This document shows, in pieces, positions 35,392 through 45,275 of a stretch of 64,000 nucleotides of DNA. Origin of the DNA: Hedera helix (lineage: Eukaryota; Streptophyta; Magnoliopsida; Apiales; Araliaceae); contig OX359287.1 in the NCBI GenBank assembly GCA_947179155.2, positions 3,735,001 to 3,799,000 on the forward strand. The letters run 5' to 3'. The translations under genes were made by a program, and so were the position numbers. Each line of letters starts with the position of its first letter. Position 1 is the stretch's first letter. The notes beneath the pieces are model-generated. The model was not told the DNA's origin. It saw only the letters and a program-made list of their open reading frames with translations, and ran no database searches.

Positions 35392-36042
35392 TTAAGTAAC
35401 TTTTTCATCACTGTACTCGATCTCAATTTATAAATACATCACTTAACTGATTTTTTTTACAATAGCATCACTGAACTGATTTTTTTTTACAAAAATTAAA
35501 TTTTTCGTCTATGTCCGTTAACAATTTAAGGGGTTGCTTACATGGCCACTTAAGTAACGCTTATGTGGATAATTAGCAGAAAAAAATATGACATGGCTGA
35601 CCCATTTTTATATTTAATAACAAATAATTTTTTATGTAATTATAACAAATACAATCAATATATTATACTTGAACAAAATAAACAAACCTATCACTATTCA
35701 TCATCTTCTTGATCCAAATTAGCAGAAGAAACATAATTACAAAAAACACTAGTGATTTGAAACGAAGAATAAACCTAGTTCATACCCCCCAAATCCGTAG
35801 ATCTTAAAAGATTAAACACAAACCACATTGAAAAAAATTCAAAAATCAAACCCTTTAATGGCAATAAACAATTTGACGTAAACTTCAAATTTTCCAAAAT
35901 TCAAGTCAATGGCTGTCACCACCGCTGCCACTGCCGTCGACACAACCCCACCATGCCCGCAGCCAACAAAAACTTGACCAGAAAGGAAGGCCAAGGGCTT
36001 TTATTAGGTTGATATGAAATAGAAAAACCCCTCGATCAATTG
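35392..36042. other. Unassigned segment inside the insertion
   Basis: Begins with GGGTTAAGTAACTTTTTCATC and contains the repeated phrase CATCACT-AACTGATTTTTTTT (near 35440 and 35467). It may be a further insertion, but no matching end or target duplication was found. No coding sequence. Confidence 0.35.
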
Positions 36043-37729
36043 TTGGTCGTTTTATATAACGATAATAACGCGTAAGTGCACACGGTCAACAAATAATATA
36101 GAAGTAAATCGACTGTCAAACCCACAAAAAATTAAAAATAATTAATATCAAATACTAATTTATTGTCAAATTAATTCTATTTAAGCAAACGCAATTAAAT
36201 TATAGAATAAACTAATTTAAATTACTAACTAAATTAAACTAGTAAAAATGATAAAATCAAATTAAAAATAGTTAAGATTACAATTTCCCCCAATGTTTCA
36301 TTTAAATCTCTTCACTCTCTTTCTAATTAACTAATTATATAGAATTGTCAACTGAGATTTCTTAACTATTTATTAATCTTTTTCAAGACTTAATAAAAAG
36401 ATTTATTCTAATTAAGTTGCAAAATTGCTATGCAAAATAACTTGAAATAAACTCATTAATATTCAACTCTCAACAAAGTTACATGTGGCATATAGATATA
36501 TCCATTCTATACACTATTATGCTACTCCTCCTAGAAAGAATAAATAAATTCACATGTTATTATATTCGAATTTAAACCTATAATTCACTTTTGATTTCAT
36601 ATAGATTATCCCAATAATTAATCACAATTAATTAATACATTAACGCATAAAATAATTAATTATGTCTAAACACTATAATCCATTCGTCAACTTCATATAG
36701 ATTACCACATTAATTAATGTAAATAATTAAATACTAAAACACACAAAATATGATAAACAATTCAATTATAAATAATTTAATTAAAAAGAAAATAAATTAA
36801 TTTAAACTACAATTTGGGTTCAATTGCAATCTCAATATAAAATTAGCTCATAACTAAATAATAAATTATCCACAAATAATTCAACATCTCAAAATTACAA
36901 AAATAAAAGTAAAAAAAAAGAAATCAAATCTGTGTTTTGATATCCGTCTGTCACTCGGATCACAGTCTTCAATTTCCGAGCTCCGTCTTCAATTCTTAAA
37001 TCATTTGCGTTGAATATTTGCTCCTATCTATGTTAAACTAATTTTATTCTATGCTAAATCTAATGTAAATTATATTAATGTATGTTAATATATCATAATG
37101 TATTGAATATTAGAGCTACATAATATATTTATAGCAGTACAATAATAATCCTAAGCTAATGTGGAAAAGAAATCTAATTCGGAATCAAATTAAAGTTAAA
37201 ATCCGCGATTAATCTAGTAAATCGTGTAGCCAAACGCGGCATTAACCAAGTCAACGCACGCCAGCTGCCGGAACAAACCGCGCGCAATGCGCCAACTGCT
37301 AATGCTACTCCTGCTCTAGAAACGACGCTGCTTCAGATTCATCCTCAACCGCCCGCGCATTGCGCGGGCCTTATTCCTTCCCCGTACAGCTAAAACGGCG
37401 GCGTATTGCTCCATGTCTGGGTCATCCTTGCTGTGCGCCATGCGTTATGTTGTATGTGTCCTTTTATTTACAAGTTTGCCACTGAGCTGGATATTTACAA
37501 TCAAGCCCCCCAAAATCTACTTTATTACGATTTTTCCACTTAGAGTTGCTGTTAATTAAAGATCTGCCACTAGCTTTTATTTTTCCTACAAAATTAAATA
37601 TAAATTAAATAAAAATAATAAAATCAAATAAAATTAAATAAATTACATAAAATAAATTAAAATGCTTAAAAACTAACAAATTATTAAGCTTAAAAATATA
37701 TAATAAATAGGTATAAAAACTCATTATCA
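36043..37729 (-). mobile_element. Athila-type 3' LTR (minus strand)
   Basis: On the minus strand it begins TGATAATGAG at 37729. Immediately before it lies a TTGCTTGAGGGTAAGCAAA-x-AGTTTGAGAG polypurine-like stretch (37730-37775), the usual junction before an Athila/Tat 3' LTR. It ends near 36043 after the GCGTAAGTGCAC and AAACCCACA block. It shares its start, its GCGCATTGCGCGG motifs (37355-37370) and its general order with the solo LTR at 12859-17332. The left limit is approximate. The internal region of its element appears to continue right to about 38060 and is then lost. Confidence 0.75.
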
Positions 37730-38082
37730 AATACTCTCAAACTTAACTATTTGCTTACCCTCAAGCAAAACAAGAATAAAAACAAAGACTCTACTAACTC
37801 AACAATTCAAGCAATGAATCAATATAAATTTCAACTTTAGCCTCAAATATTTTTAAATGATAACTCAAAGAAATTTTTAAAATCATGCAATGTCGAAAAT
37901 TTCAACATATTTATTAATCGTACTTTACTCAAGACCCTTCGTGTGTATGTGAAATCCAAATGTATCGAACTAACAAAAAAACTTAGATCCTCGTGTACCT
38001 CTTTGGATCTTAGGAGACATTTTTATGGGCTACTATCACACTGACTTGTTTCATTGCGAAATTTTGCAGCTGACAACTATTT

Positions 38083-38352
38083 ACAACAAATACATATGTT
38101 CATATTCGAGACTTAATATGGCCTGCTGTGCTTATTGGATGGGTCGCTCAGAGTGAAAATCTTGTCATGAAAGATTCTTTTGGACCTTTGAAGGCTTTGG
38201 CAATTGCTAATGCTATAAATGGGATTAGTGATGTGGTCCTATGCACATTCTCAGGCTATGGTATTGTAAGAGTAGCATGGGCAACGATGGCATCATAAGT
38301 TGTTGCAACCTACATGATGGTTGAAGCTCTGAATAAGAAAGGATATAATGGT
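38083..38352 (+). pseudogene. Exon fragment of a MATE efflux transporter (EDS5/DTX46-like)
   Basis: Ninety codons in one frame read as part of a plant multidrug and toxic compound extrusion protein: IWPAVLIGWVAQSENLVMKD, SFGPLKALAIANAINGISDV, VVLCTFSGYGIVRVAWATMA, then TAA at 38296-38298, then VVATYMMVEALNKKGYNG. The nearest family I know is EDS5/DETOXIFICATION 46-47, chloroplast-envelope transporters (EDS5 moves a salicylic acid precursor). An ATTTTGCAG acceptor-like sequence ends at 38069, so genomic DNA rather than a processed copy is likely. No other exons are seen, so this is a stranded, dead fragment. It lies between an Athila-type LTR and gypsy-like sequence. Confidence 0.75.
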
Positions 38353-38355
38353 GAT

Positions 38356-38402
38356 TGCATTCCCACCTTAAGGACAGAGTGGATTTTGAGGGAATGACAA
38401 TG

Positions 38403-38484
<82 letters not shown>

Positions 38485-38700
38485 GAATGACTAGTATTAG
38501 AGTATGAATAGATGGTTGAGATTAAATTAAGTACATGTATTAGTAAGACTTATATAGAAGGCTGAAAATGGCATTAAGAAGGAAAGGAATGAAAATATTT
38601 GATTTCCCAAAACCCTTTTCTTCTCTAAATTCTCTCTTCTCTTACTTTCTAAATTTCAGGAGTCTGGCAGGACTATCTAAGCTGCTACACTACGTGACTA
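38356..38700 (+). mobile_element. Possible gypsy pol end and LTR on the plus strand
   Basis: From 38358 a short frame reads HSHLKDRVDFEGMTML, like the HLEDKV-x-FEG tail of many plant Ty3/gypsy polyproteins. A GAGGGAATGACAA stretch and TGTTATTAATATAT follow, as at a polypurine tract and LTR start. Further on a TTATATAGAAGGC promoter-like box (near 38550) and a C/T-rich leader appear. The evidence is suggestive only, and the right end is unknown. Confidence 0.4.
38409..38481 (+). repeat. (AT)n microsatellite
   Basis: About 36 AT units without interruption. Confidence 0.95.
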
Positions 38701-40507
38701 GATTCCATATATTTCAAAGCATGACATTCATGTGATCATATGATAACCATCAAAATAGAGTAAGTTATTTCATGAAGATGGTCACACACAACACTAGGAT
38801 TACTAACATTCTTATTGGACTTTAAACTTCTCATAAACTCCCGACTTTACTTGTTAATTTCAGCCATGGAGATTTAGAATACTCATTTAATTCACATATC
38901 ATAGCTATATTCTCATTATTTAATAGTTCACCCATCATAACTTGTAACCTATATTACATTAGCTACATCAATAGCCATTTCTTTGATCAATATATGGATC
39001 CAACCAATAACTTATCATTAGCTTACCTTTTGAAAACAACTTAACAAAAATTTAATCTCTTGGACATTATAGCAAACAGGTGAGGGGGATACATTAAATA
39101 GCTAACATTAAGCCACTTAAAGCAAGTAAATCAACCAATCCCAGCCACAATATCCACCTTGTGCCTCCGGAGCCTTCATGCTCCTCTCATTCACACAACA
39201 AATCACAACCCAGCTTTCACATCAACTTGAAATAAATAAAAACACATGAAAATATACAGTTTAAACTAAAGCTCTTGAGGAATCACCTTAAGTTTGATGA
39301 TACTAGATGTTGATCTTGTATCTTGCTGCAAAGAACAATAGCTAAGTTGCTCCTTCTTAACCCCCCTGCCTGTCGGTTCCTTTTTTCCCTCTATGGCCCT
39401 TATTTTTTGTCACATATACATTCAATGAAGCAAAAGGTTTTGGAATGGATAAAGGCTAAGCATATAAAGAATAATACCTCTCTTTTTCTCCAGCCCTTAG
39501 CCCCTAAAACTACACCTAATCAACCCTTACTTGGCCTACTCCATCACATCTCAACAGACCCCTATAGGCTGCCGAGTGCATCACCAACTACAGCCCCTAA
39601 TTGAGCTCACTTTGTCCCTTCTTCTCTACTAAAAGTCACTTCCATGTTCCTTGTTTTGTCCCAGATTAAGTGTCATATAATGAAAAAAAATTGTGCATCA
39701 CCATTCCACGTTTTGGGCTGTTACAATTTGGCTATACAAAGAAAAATTGGGCTACCGAAATTGAACCTTGTTTCAGCCCAAAAGGAGTTGCCGAACATGG
39801 CCAGAAAAGATAAGCAATGGGCTACTTTTGTTTTATTTAATCATACAAGGATTTGGGCTTACACCTAATGAGACATTTGAACTTAATAAAATTTAATGAT
39901 CCAATCATAACTAGTTATTAAGTTAATTGATCCACTAATCTTTAATCAAATTATAATTAATAACTTGGGTACTAAAATTATTAGTGAGAATTAATTCGTA
40001 ACATTTTAATTAAGGTAATTCCTTAATTAATTATAAAGTTTAACCTAGCCTTACAAGGCCCATAATTTAGTTGGCTAATATTTAACCCAACTTTACAAAA
40101 ATATTTCATATAATCAAATTTTGTTAATTATATGTCTTAGCTTAACTAATTTAATCTGTTAGTTAATATCTTGTTTCCTTTTCATCATTAAATGAAATGT
40201 ACACATATAAATATGTATATGCTTCTCCCACATTGGCACAATTAATCGTACTTAAAATTCTTCATTATAATAAATTTAATATTTATTTATAACATCTCAT
40301 AACCTTCTTAGAGTCTTCATATCAAAAGCCTCTCTTTACAATTTATATGACACCATTATAGGTTCTTTATAACACCTAGATAAAAATAAGAATTTAATCA
40401 TATTTTTACATATTTTCTTTACCAAATTAGGTTCTTTTAATATTAACCTTTCTTTAATAATTTAATATTTTCTTTAAAAAAATGTTGCTAAAATTCGGGT
40501 TATCACA
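38701..40507. other. Right part of the large insertion, no gene
   Basis: LTR-like non-coding sequence reaching the right terminus ATTCGGGTTATCACA. Open frames at 39323-39604 and 39644-39868 show no domain and fit leader or promoter sequence of a minus-strand LTR. Confidence 0.45.
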
Positions 40508-40741
40508 CCATGTACTAATGTAACCAAACAATTATTAGAAAAGAACATACATGCATAACATATATGTAACTAGATTAGGAATAGTTTATGTTAAGTTTGG
40601 ATTTCTTTTAAAATGAGATGGTCATGTTGCAATGAAACATAGAAAACATAATCATAAGTCCATATATGATTAGATATTATATAAATACATTTTGAATTTT
40701 AAATTATAAAGTACATGAAGTCTCAAATATACCATTATTTA

Positions 40742-41135
40742 TGTTATGATGTATATTTAACCAAGCCTGATCCGGGAATTCACATTGGGCTAGGCCCAAT
40801 AGACCGTTGGCCTGGTAGCTTTCCGCTTGGGCTTACAGCACGTGGGTGGAAGATGAACCGGATATACATCATAACTACCTAGTGTAATGGACAAAACCGT
40901 TACACAGGTAATCGTTATTCAGGTATGCAGTATAAATATCCAGTCGATAATGGAGAGAAGGGTAACGCACTATTTTGCAATACTAGATACTCAAACCTCC
41001 ATTGTTGACTTTTCTGATACCTTCACTAACACTCACACCAGAGGAGTCCACAAACGGCCCAAGCCGTTTGGACTTTTGTGCAGGTATTCTTACCGGACGG
41101 CCAGCAGGACTGCCCGACAGAATCAGGCGTCAACA
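40742..41135 (+). repeat. 5' LTR of the Tat element
   Basis: Begins TGTTATGATG and ends GGCGTCAACA. TATAAATA at 40931-40938 is its likely promoter box, and the leader transcript would start about 30 bp further on. The start TGTTA is conserved with the 3' copy. Confidence 0.95.
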
Positions 41136-41156
41136 TTGGCGCTAGAGGGAGGGGCC
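41136..41156 (+). other. Primer-binding site of the Tat element
   Basis: TTGGCGCTAGAGGGAGGGGC directly follows the LTR end CAACA. Its place and the TGG start identify it as the site for a tRNA primer. I have not assigned the tRNA. Confidence 0.75.
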
Positions 41157-41589
41157 TAGTAAAACTTCCATCAACTATGTAAGACCCCGAATTTTATGAA
41201 ATACAAAATTTAATTTTTCTTCATATATATATTTTTTTGAAACAGTAAGTGGTTAAATCGATAAAGTTAAAAGTTAAGGATGTTATGTGCAAATTTTATT
41301 TTGTCGGACAATATTCGCTTTGTCGGGGAATATTCGTTTGGTCGGGGAATATTCGTTTGGTCCGACGGCGCCGAAATAACAAATTATTGGTGGACCCCAC
41401 ATCGGAATATTTGTCGGATATAGAAAACGACAGAAATAACCTTTTTAAATAAAAATAGTGAACGGAACTGTTAAAATACCGGTGATAAAAGAATAGTAGC
41501 ATACGATAGTTATTGGTATTTTCTGTAGCGCTCGGTACTCTACAGTAACACACGGTATTGCATAGTGTCTCATATTTTTGGTCTGATAA

Positions 41590-41850
41590 TTGACACCGTA
41601 ACTGTTACGCATCATTTCATCGATAATTGTCACTGCATAATATTTTATATTATCAATTCAATAATTGTTGTTACACAGTATTTTGCATTATTGATTTAAT
41701 AATTGTCATTACACTGTATTTTATATCATTGAGTCAATAATTGTTGTTGCACTGTTTTTAAAATTATTGAACCTAATAATTGTCACAGTAACATATGCAC
41801 AGTAATTCACATTATTGAATCAATAATTGTCATTACACAGTAACGTATGC
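41590..41850 (+). repeat. Tandem array, period about 53 bp
   Basis: The phrase CAATAATTGTCATTACACAG and its variants (TTGTTGTTACACAG, TTGTTGTTGCACTG) recur about every 50-55 bp, four to five times, separated by TATTTTATATTATTGA-like spacers. Confidence 0.7.
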
Positions 41851-41987
41851 TTTATTTTACATTATTGTTATCTCTATTATGATGTTATTTAAACAGTTGT
41901 ATTTCATTAATTTATTGACTTGATATCTAAGAGCTAACTATACTGTATTTATAACAATTAGTCATAATAATTGAATTGATAAAGTTA

Positions 41988-42245
41988 TTTGTTTATAATA
42001 TAAAGTTAGGTGATTATTAGGTGATATGAAATGAATGGTGTAGATTAAAGTGTGAATTATTGTTGAATAATTGAATTGATTTGTTTATAATATAAAGTTA
42101 GGTGATTATTAGGTGATATGAAATGAATGGTGTAGATTAAAGTGTGAATTATTGTTGAATAATTAAATTGATTTGTTTATAATATAAAGTTAGGTGATTA
42201 TTAGGTGATATGAAATGAATGGTGTAGATTAAAGATAATATAATA
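41988..42245 (+). repeat. Tandem array, period 92 bp, three copies
   Basis: TTTGTTTATAATATAAAGTT starts at 41988, 42080 and 42172. The copies are almost identical, which points to recent amplification. Each includes GGTGATATGAAATGAATGG. Confidence 0.92.
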
Positions 42246-42649
42246 TTTGAAATTGATGGTGTAGATTAAAAGATGATCTTTAAATGAATGGTTTAGATTA
42301 AATGAATGATAAGATTTTTGGCTATAAATAGAAGTCTTAACTTAAGGATTTTTCATAAACTTCCTTACTTGTTCTTTCTTTCTCTCTCTAAATACTTCTT
42401 GTGAAAGTTCTCTCTAAGTGTGCTTAAGTCATCTTGAGTATTTGTGAAGATCTATAAGTATACGTGTACTGTTCAAGTTAATCAACCTCATTTAAATCAA
42501 TATCCAGTCACGTGTTGAGGTAAGGGATACCATCTTTTTCATCTTCCATTATTCAAACATACTATGGTAAGGGATTATCATTATTTGATTCTCGATAATA
42601 ATATTGTTTCTTCCTTACTCATAAGACGTGCCTTTTATTTCCATGTATT

Positions 42650-42865
42650 AAATTGTGGGAATAACCTTACGGAGCGGATTGCCGCCTGTTGGTGAATAAC
42701 CTTTCGTATTCATTCATTATTAATCTCTGAGAATAACCTTACGGAGCGGATTGCCGCCTGTTTGGTGAATAACTCTTTGTACTCAAATTCTATTAAATTG
42801 TGGGAATAACCTTACGGAGCGGATTGCCGCCTGTTGGTGAATAACCCTTTGTATTAATTTCCTTC
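42650..42865 (+). repeat. Tandem array, period 72-73 bp, three copies
   Basis: GAATAACCTTACGGAGCGGA followed by TTGCCGCCTGTT starts near 42659, 42731 and 42804. The GC-rich core is perfectly conserved while the spacers (TTCATTCATTATTAATCT, ACTCAAATTCTATTAAATT) vary. Confidence 0.92.
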
Positions 42866-44056
42866 ACCTTTTGTTAATCAAACCTACTACGGTAAGGGAT
42901 ATTATTTTCTTTCATACTCCTAAATCGAAATTTATTATGGAACTATTGCTTCTATAATTCCTGAAAATATTATATGTTCCATAATAGTTGAACTTCATTA
43001 TTTCAACTGAACCTTCCTATTTACGTGAACCTTTCTATTGAATTGTAACCGTTATTCTGAACTGTGGATCTTGAATATCATTTTTAAATTTCACTCCACA
43101 TCATGTTGACAATTTGGACATTATTTGAATCTGTGCAAAGTAAACTTCCGATACTTATTGTTATCCTATTTCTTCTGTTCATCATTTATATCATTCTAAT
43201 CATCCAAAAATCAAGCTGTTGTGAATATCTGTGGCCGGGGGCACAGATGTGATATATTTGTTGAACAGATGATAGGTTAAAGGCGATATAATAGGTTAAA
43301 GGCGATACATCTGTTCGGTGTCTTTTATGGCACGTGGTGAATGTTCTCTTTGGCCCGTAGTGCAAAGATGAACTGTTGTTTGGTATGATTATGACCAAAA
43401 GCTGAATCTGGTATAATCATGACCGTTGGTGCTATATTGAATATCTTTGGCCCGTAGTACAAAGATGAACTGTTGATGTGCATGATTATGATCAGGAACT
43501 GTGAATTTGTATTATCTTGACTAATGATATTTCAGATGATAAAAGTTGATGATGTTTTTCCTAAAAAGAGAACCGAGTGGACATTATAGTCTGCATTATT
43601 CTTCTAATAGATTACTCATTCCGCTGCTATTATTGATCTGAACGTTGTTTAAGAATTTAACTGCAGTTTTTGATATAAACCTTGTAGTCTATTGTATTCT
43701 ATCAAGAACTCAACTGTTGAAGACTAATGATAATTTATTCGTCATTATCTTAGTCATGATATTCTTTACTGGGCTATTTGAGCTCACCCTTTCTTTTGTT
43801 CCATTGTTTTTCAACAGGAGATGAAAACATAACAGGGTCTAGCCGGGGAATGGAGTAAGGGTCCGAGGAATAGTTATCATAGTCTTCACGTTTTGTAAAA
43901 TAGTGTGGCAATAATAGTGAAGACTTAGTTGTGTATTATTATACACTGTATTGTTGTACGTTGTGCTTTGTTGTAATAATTTTGTTGTAGTCTTTTGACG
44001 ACTCAAGTTTGGGCTGTGTGGGCCCAGATTTGGGGGCGTCACAAACTATCATTAAC

Positions 44057-45275
44057 ATGGAAACTTCACAGTCGCAAAGTCATCCGCGACGACCACCTCT
44101 CTCCTGGTCTCACCAGGAGACGGCGGCAGAAAAAGACCGCCGCCTCCAGATAATCCTCGACAGAAAGAAGGCTCTGGACCTCCAGCAGAAGGAGCTCGAC
44201 AGACAGTATGAGGAATTAACCGAGGCAGGCAATAATCTTTTGAGCCAGAAAGGCTCGGCCTCCCGCTCAGATCGCCATACCAGACGGGATGATAATCACA
44301 CGAAACTCCGAGGGGGAGGAAACCGAAGAAGCGGGAAGGAACCAGTTCACTCCAAGTCGATCTGGACAGCAGATTTGAGAAAACGAGCCAGATCGCCGAT
44401 AAGAAAGGATCGGGAAGACCGACGTAGTCATGGGAGCCACACTGGAGAATCTTCCCCCAATAAGGCTTCGGATAAGTACTATGGGTCCAAGAAAGCTCGA
44501 TTCTCTCCATTCTCGAAAGATCTGGAAGAAGCCAAGATCGATCGAAGCCGCAAGGTCCCTACCTTGGAGATGTACGACGGAACAGAAGACCCGCATGATC
44601 ACACATATTCCTTCGAGCAGGCCATGCACTTTCATGGTCACGATGTAGTGGCAATGTGCCATTTATTCTTATCCACTCTAAAGAAAACTGCCAGAGAATG
44701 AGTCATCTCCCTTCCATCCGGATCCATTAAATCATGGGAAGAGCTGCAGGAACAATTCCACAACCGCTTCGGAAGCAACAAGCGGAGAGCCCGAATGAAG
44801 ACATCCCTCCTACAAGTAAAACAGAGGCCGAATGAAACTCTTCGGCAGTTTATCAAAAGATTTAGGGAGGCTGTGTCAGAAATCAACGGGATTGACCCGA
44901 AGCAGGTAATCCAATTTTTAACCATGGGATTAAATGTTGATAAATCCAGCAGGTTAATTGAGGAGCTTATCTCGAAGGCTCTCGAAACTTTATCGGAGAC
45001 CTACGAGAAGGTGGACAAGTTCGTAGAGTTGGAAGAGGCTCTCGCCAATCTTCGGGGGTCATCGAAACATACCGATGACTTTCACCAGAGAGACCCCGGA
45101 GGCGTTAATGCCGAAAAGAAATCCAACGGTAATGGAAAGAAGGGGAATGATCGAAGAGATTCCAACAAGGATCGGCAATAAAAGAACGATCCCCCGAGGG
45201 ATAGAAGGGGTGCTGACAAGGATTACACACCCCTGAACACTAGCAAAAGCAATATCGTGAAAGAGATAAAAAAAC
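44057..45275 (+). pseudogene. gag: Tat-lineage gag, broken
   Basis: The start ATG at 44057 opens a charged region (QQKELDRQYEELTEAGNNLL, basic RKRARSPIRKDRED). It is followed by the capsid domain at about 44560-45060 (VPTLEMYDGTEDPHDH, KSWEELQEQFHNRFGSNKRR, RQFIKRFREAVSEINGIDPK). Breaks are TGA at 44699, TAA at 45179 and a frame change near 45270 within an A-run, after which the reading passes into the pol frame. Restoring one frame would link gag to pol, as in other Tat elements. It lies directly after the nested solo LTR. Confidence 0.9.

Larger units (their letters stand above)
32641..40507 (-). mobile_element. Large minus-strand LTR-type insertion, target duplication CCATG
   Basis: The left end TATAATGTCCCGAAAATCC and the right end AAATTCGGGTTATCACA are inverted versions of the TGTRAC-CCCGAATTT and GGGGCGTCACA termini of the other long LTRs. 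CCATG flanks both sides (32636-32640 and 40508-40512). The expected TG at the left is TA, one mutation. On the minus strand the GTTGAGC-x-GCTCATTCTTGCTT block (33234 to 33205) matches the family signature. Its interior is enlarged by a hAT MITE, an Athila-type LTR with adjoining sequence, and the MATE fragment. Allowing for those it is probably one solo LTR of 4-5 kb, but a more complex origin is possible. Confidence 0.65.
41178..44043 (+). mobile_element. Solo LTR nested in the Tat leader, target duplication AACTA
   Basis: Begins TGTAAGACCCCGAATTTT and ends TTTGGGGGCGTCACA, with AACTA at 41173-41177 and 44044-44048. Its length is 2,866 bp, close to the 2,967 bp of the relative at 13898. The GCTATTTGAGCTCACCC signature is at about 43766. 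It contains three separate tandem arrays (periods about 53, 92 and 72 bp) and no gag or pol. It separates the primer site of the host element from its gag start by nearly 3 kb. Confidence 0.93.

Noticed and set aside
35392..35420. GGGTTAAGTAAC as the inverted end of a DNA transposon
   Set aside because: No matching end or target duplication could be located before or after it.
42650..42865. Regularly spaced repeats as a possible CRISPR array
   Set aside because: Units are 72-73 bp with variable spacing, within a plant LTR; plants have no CRISPR arrays.
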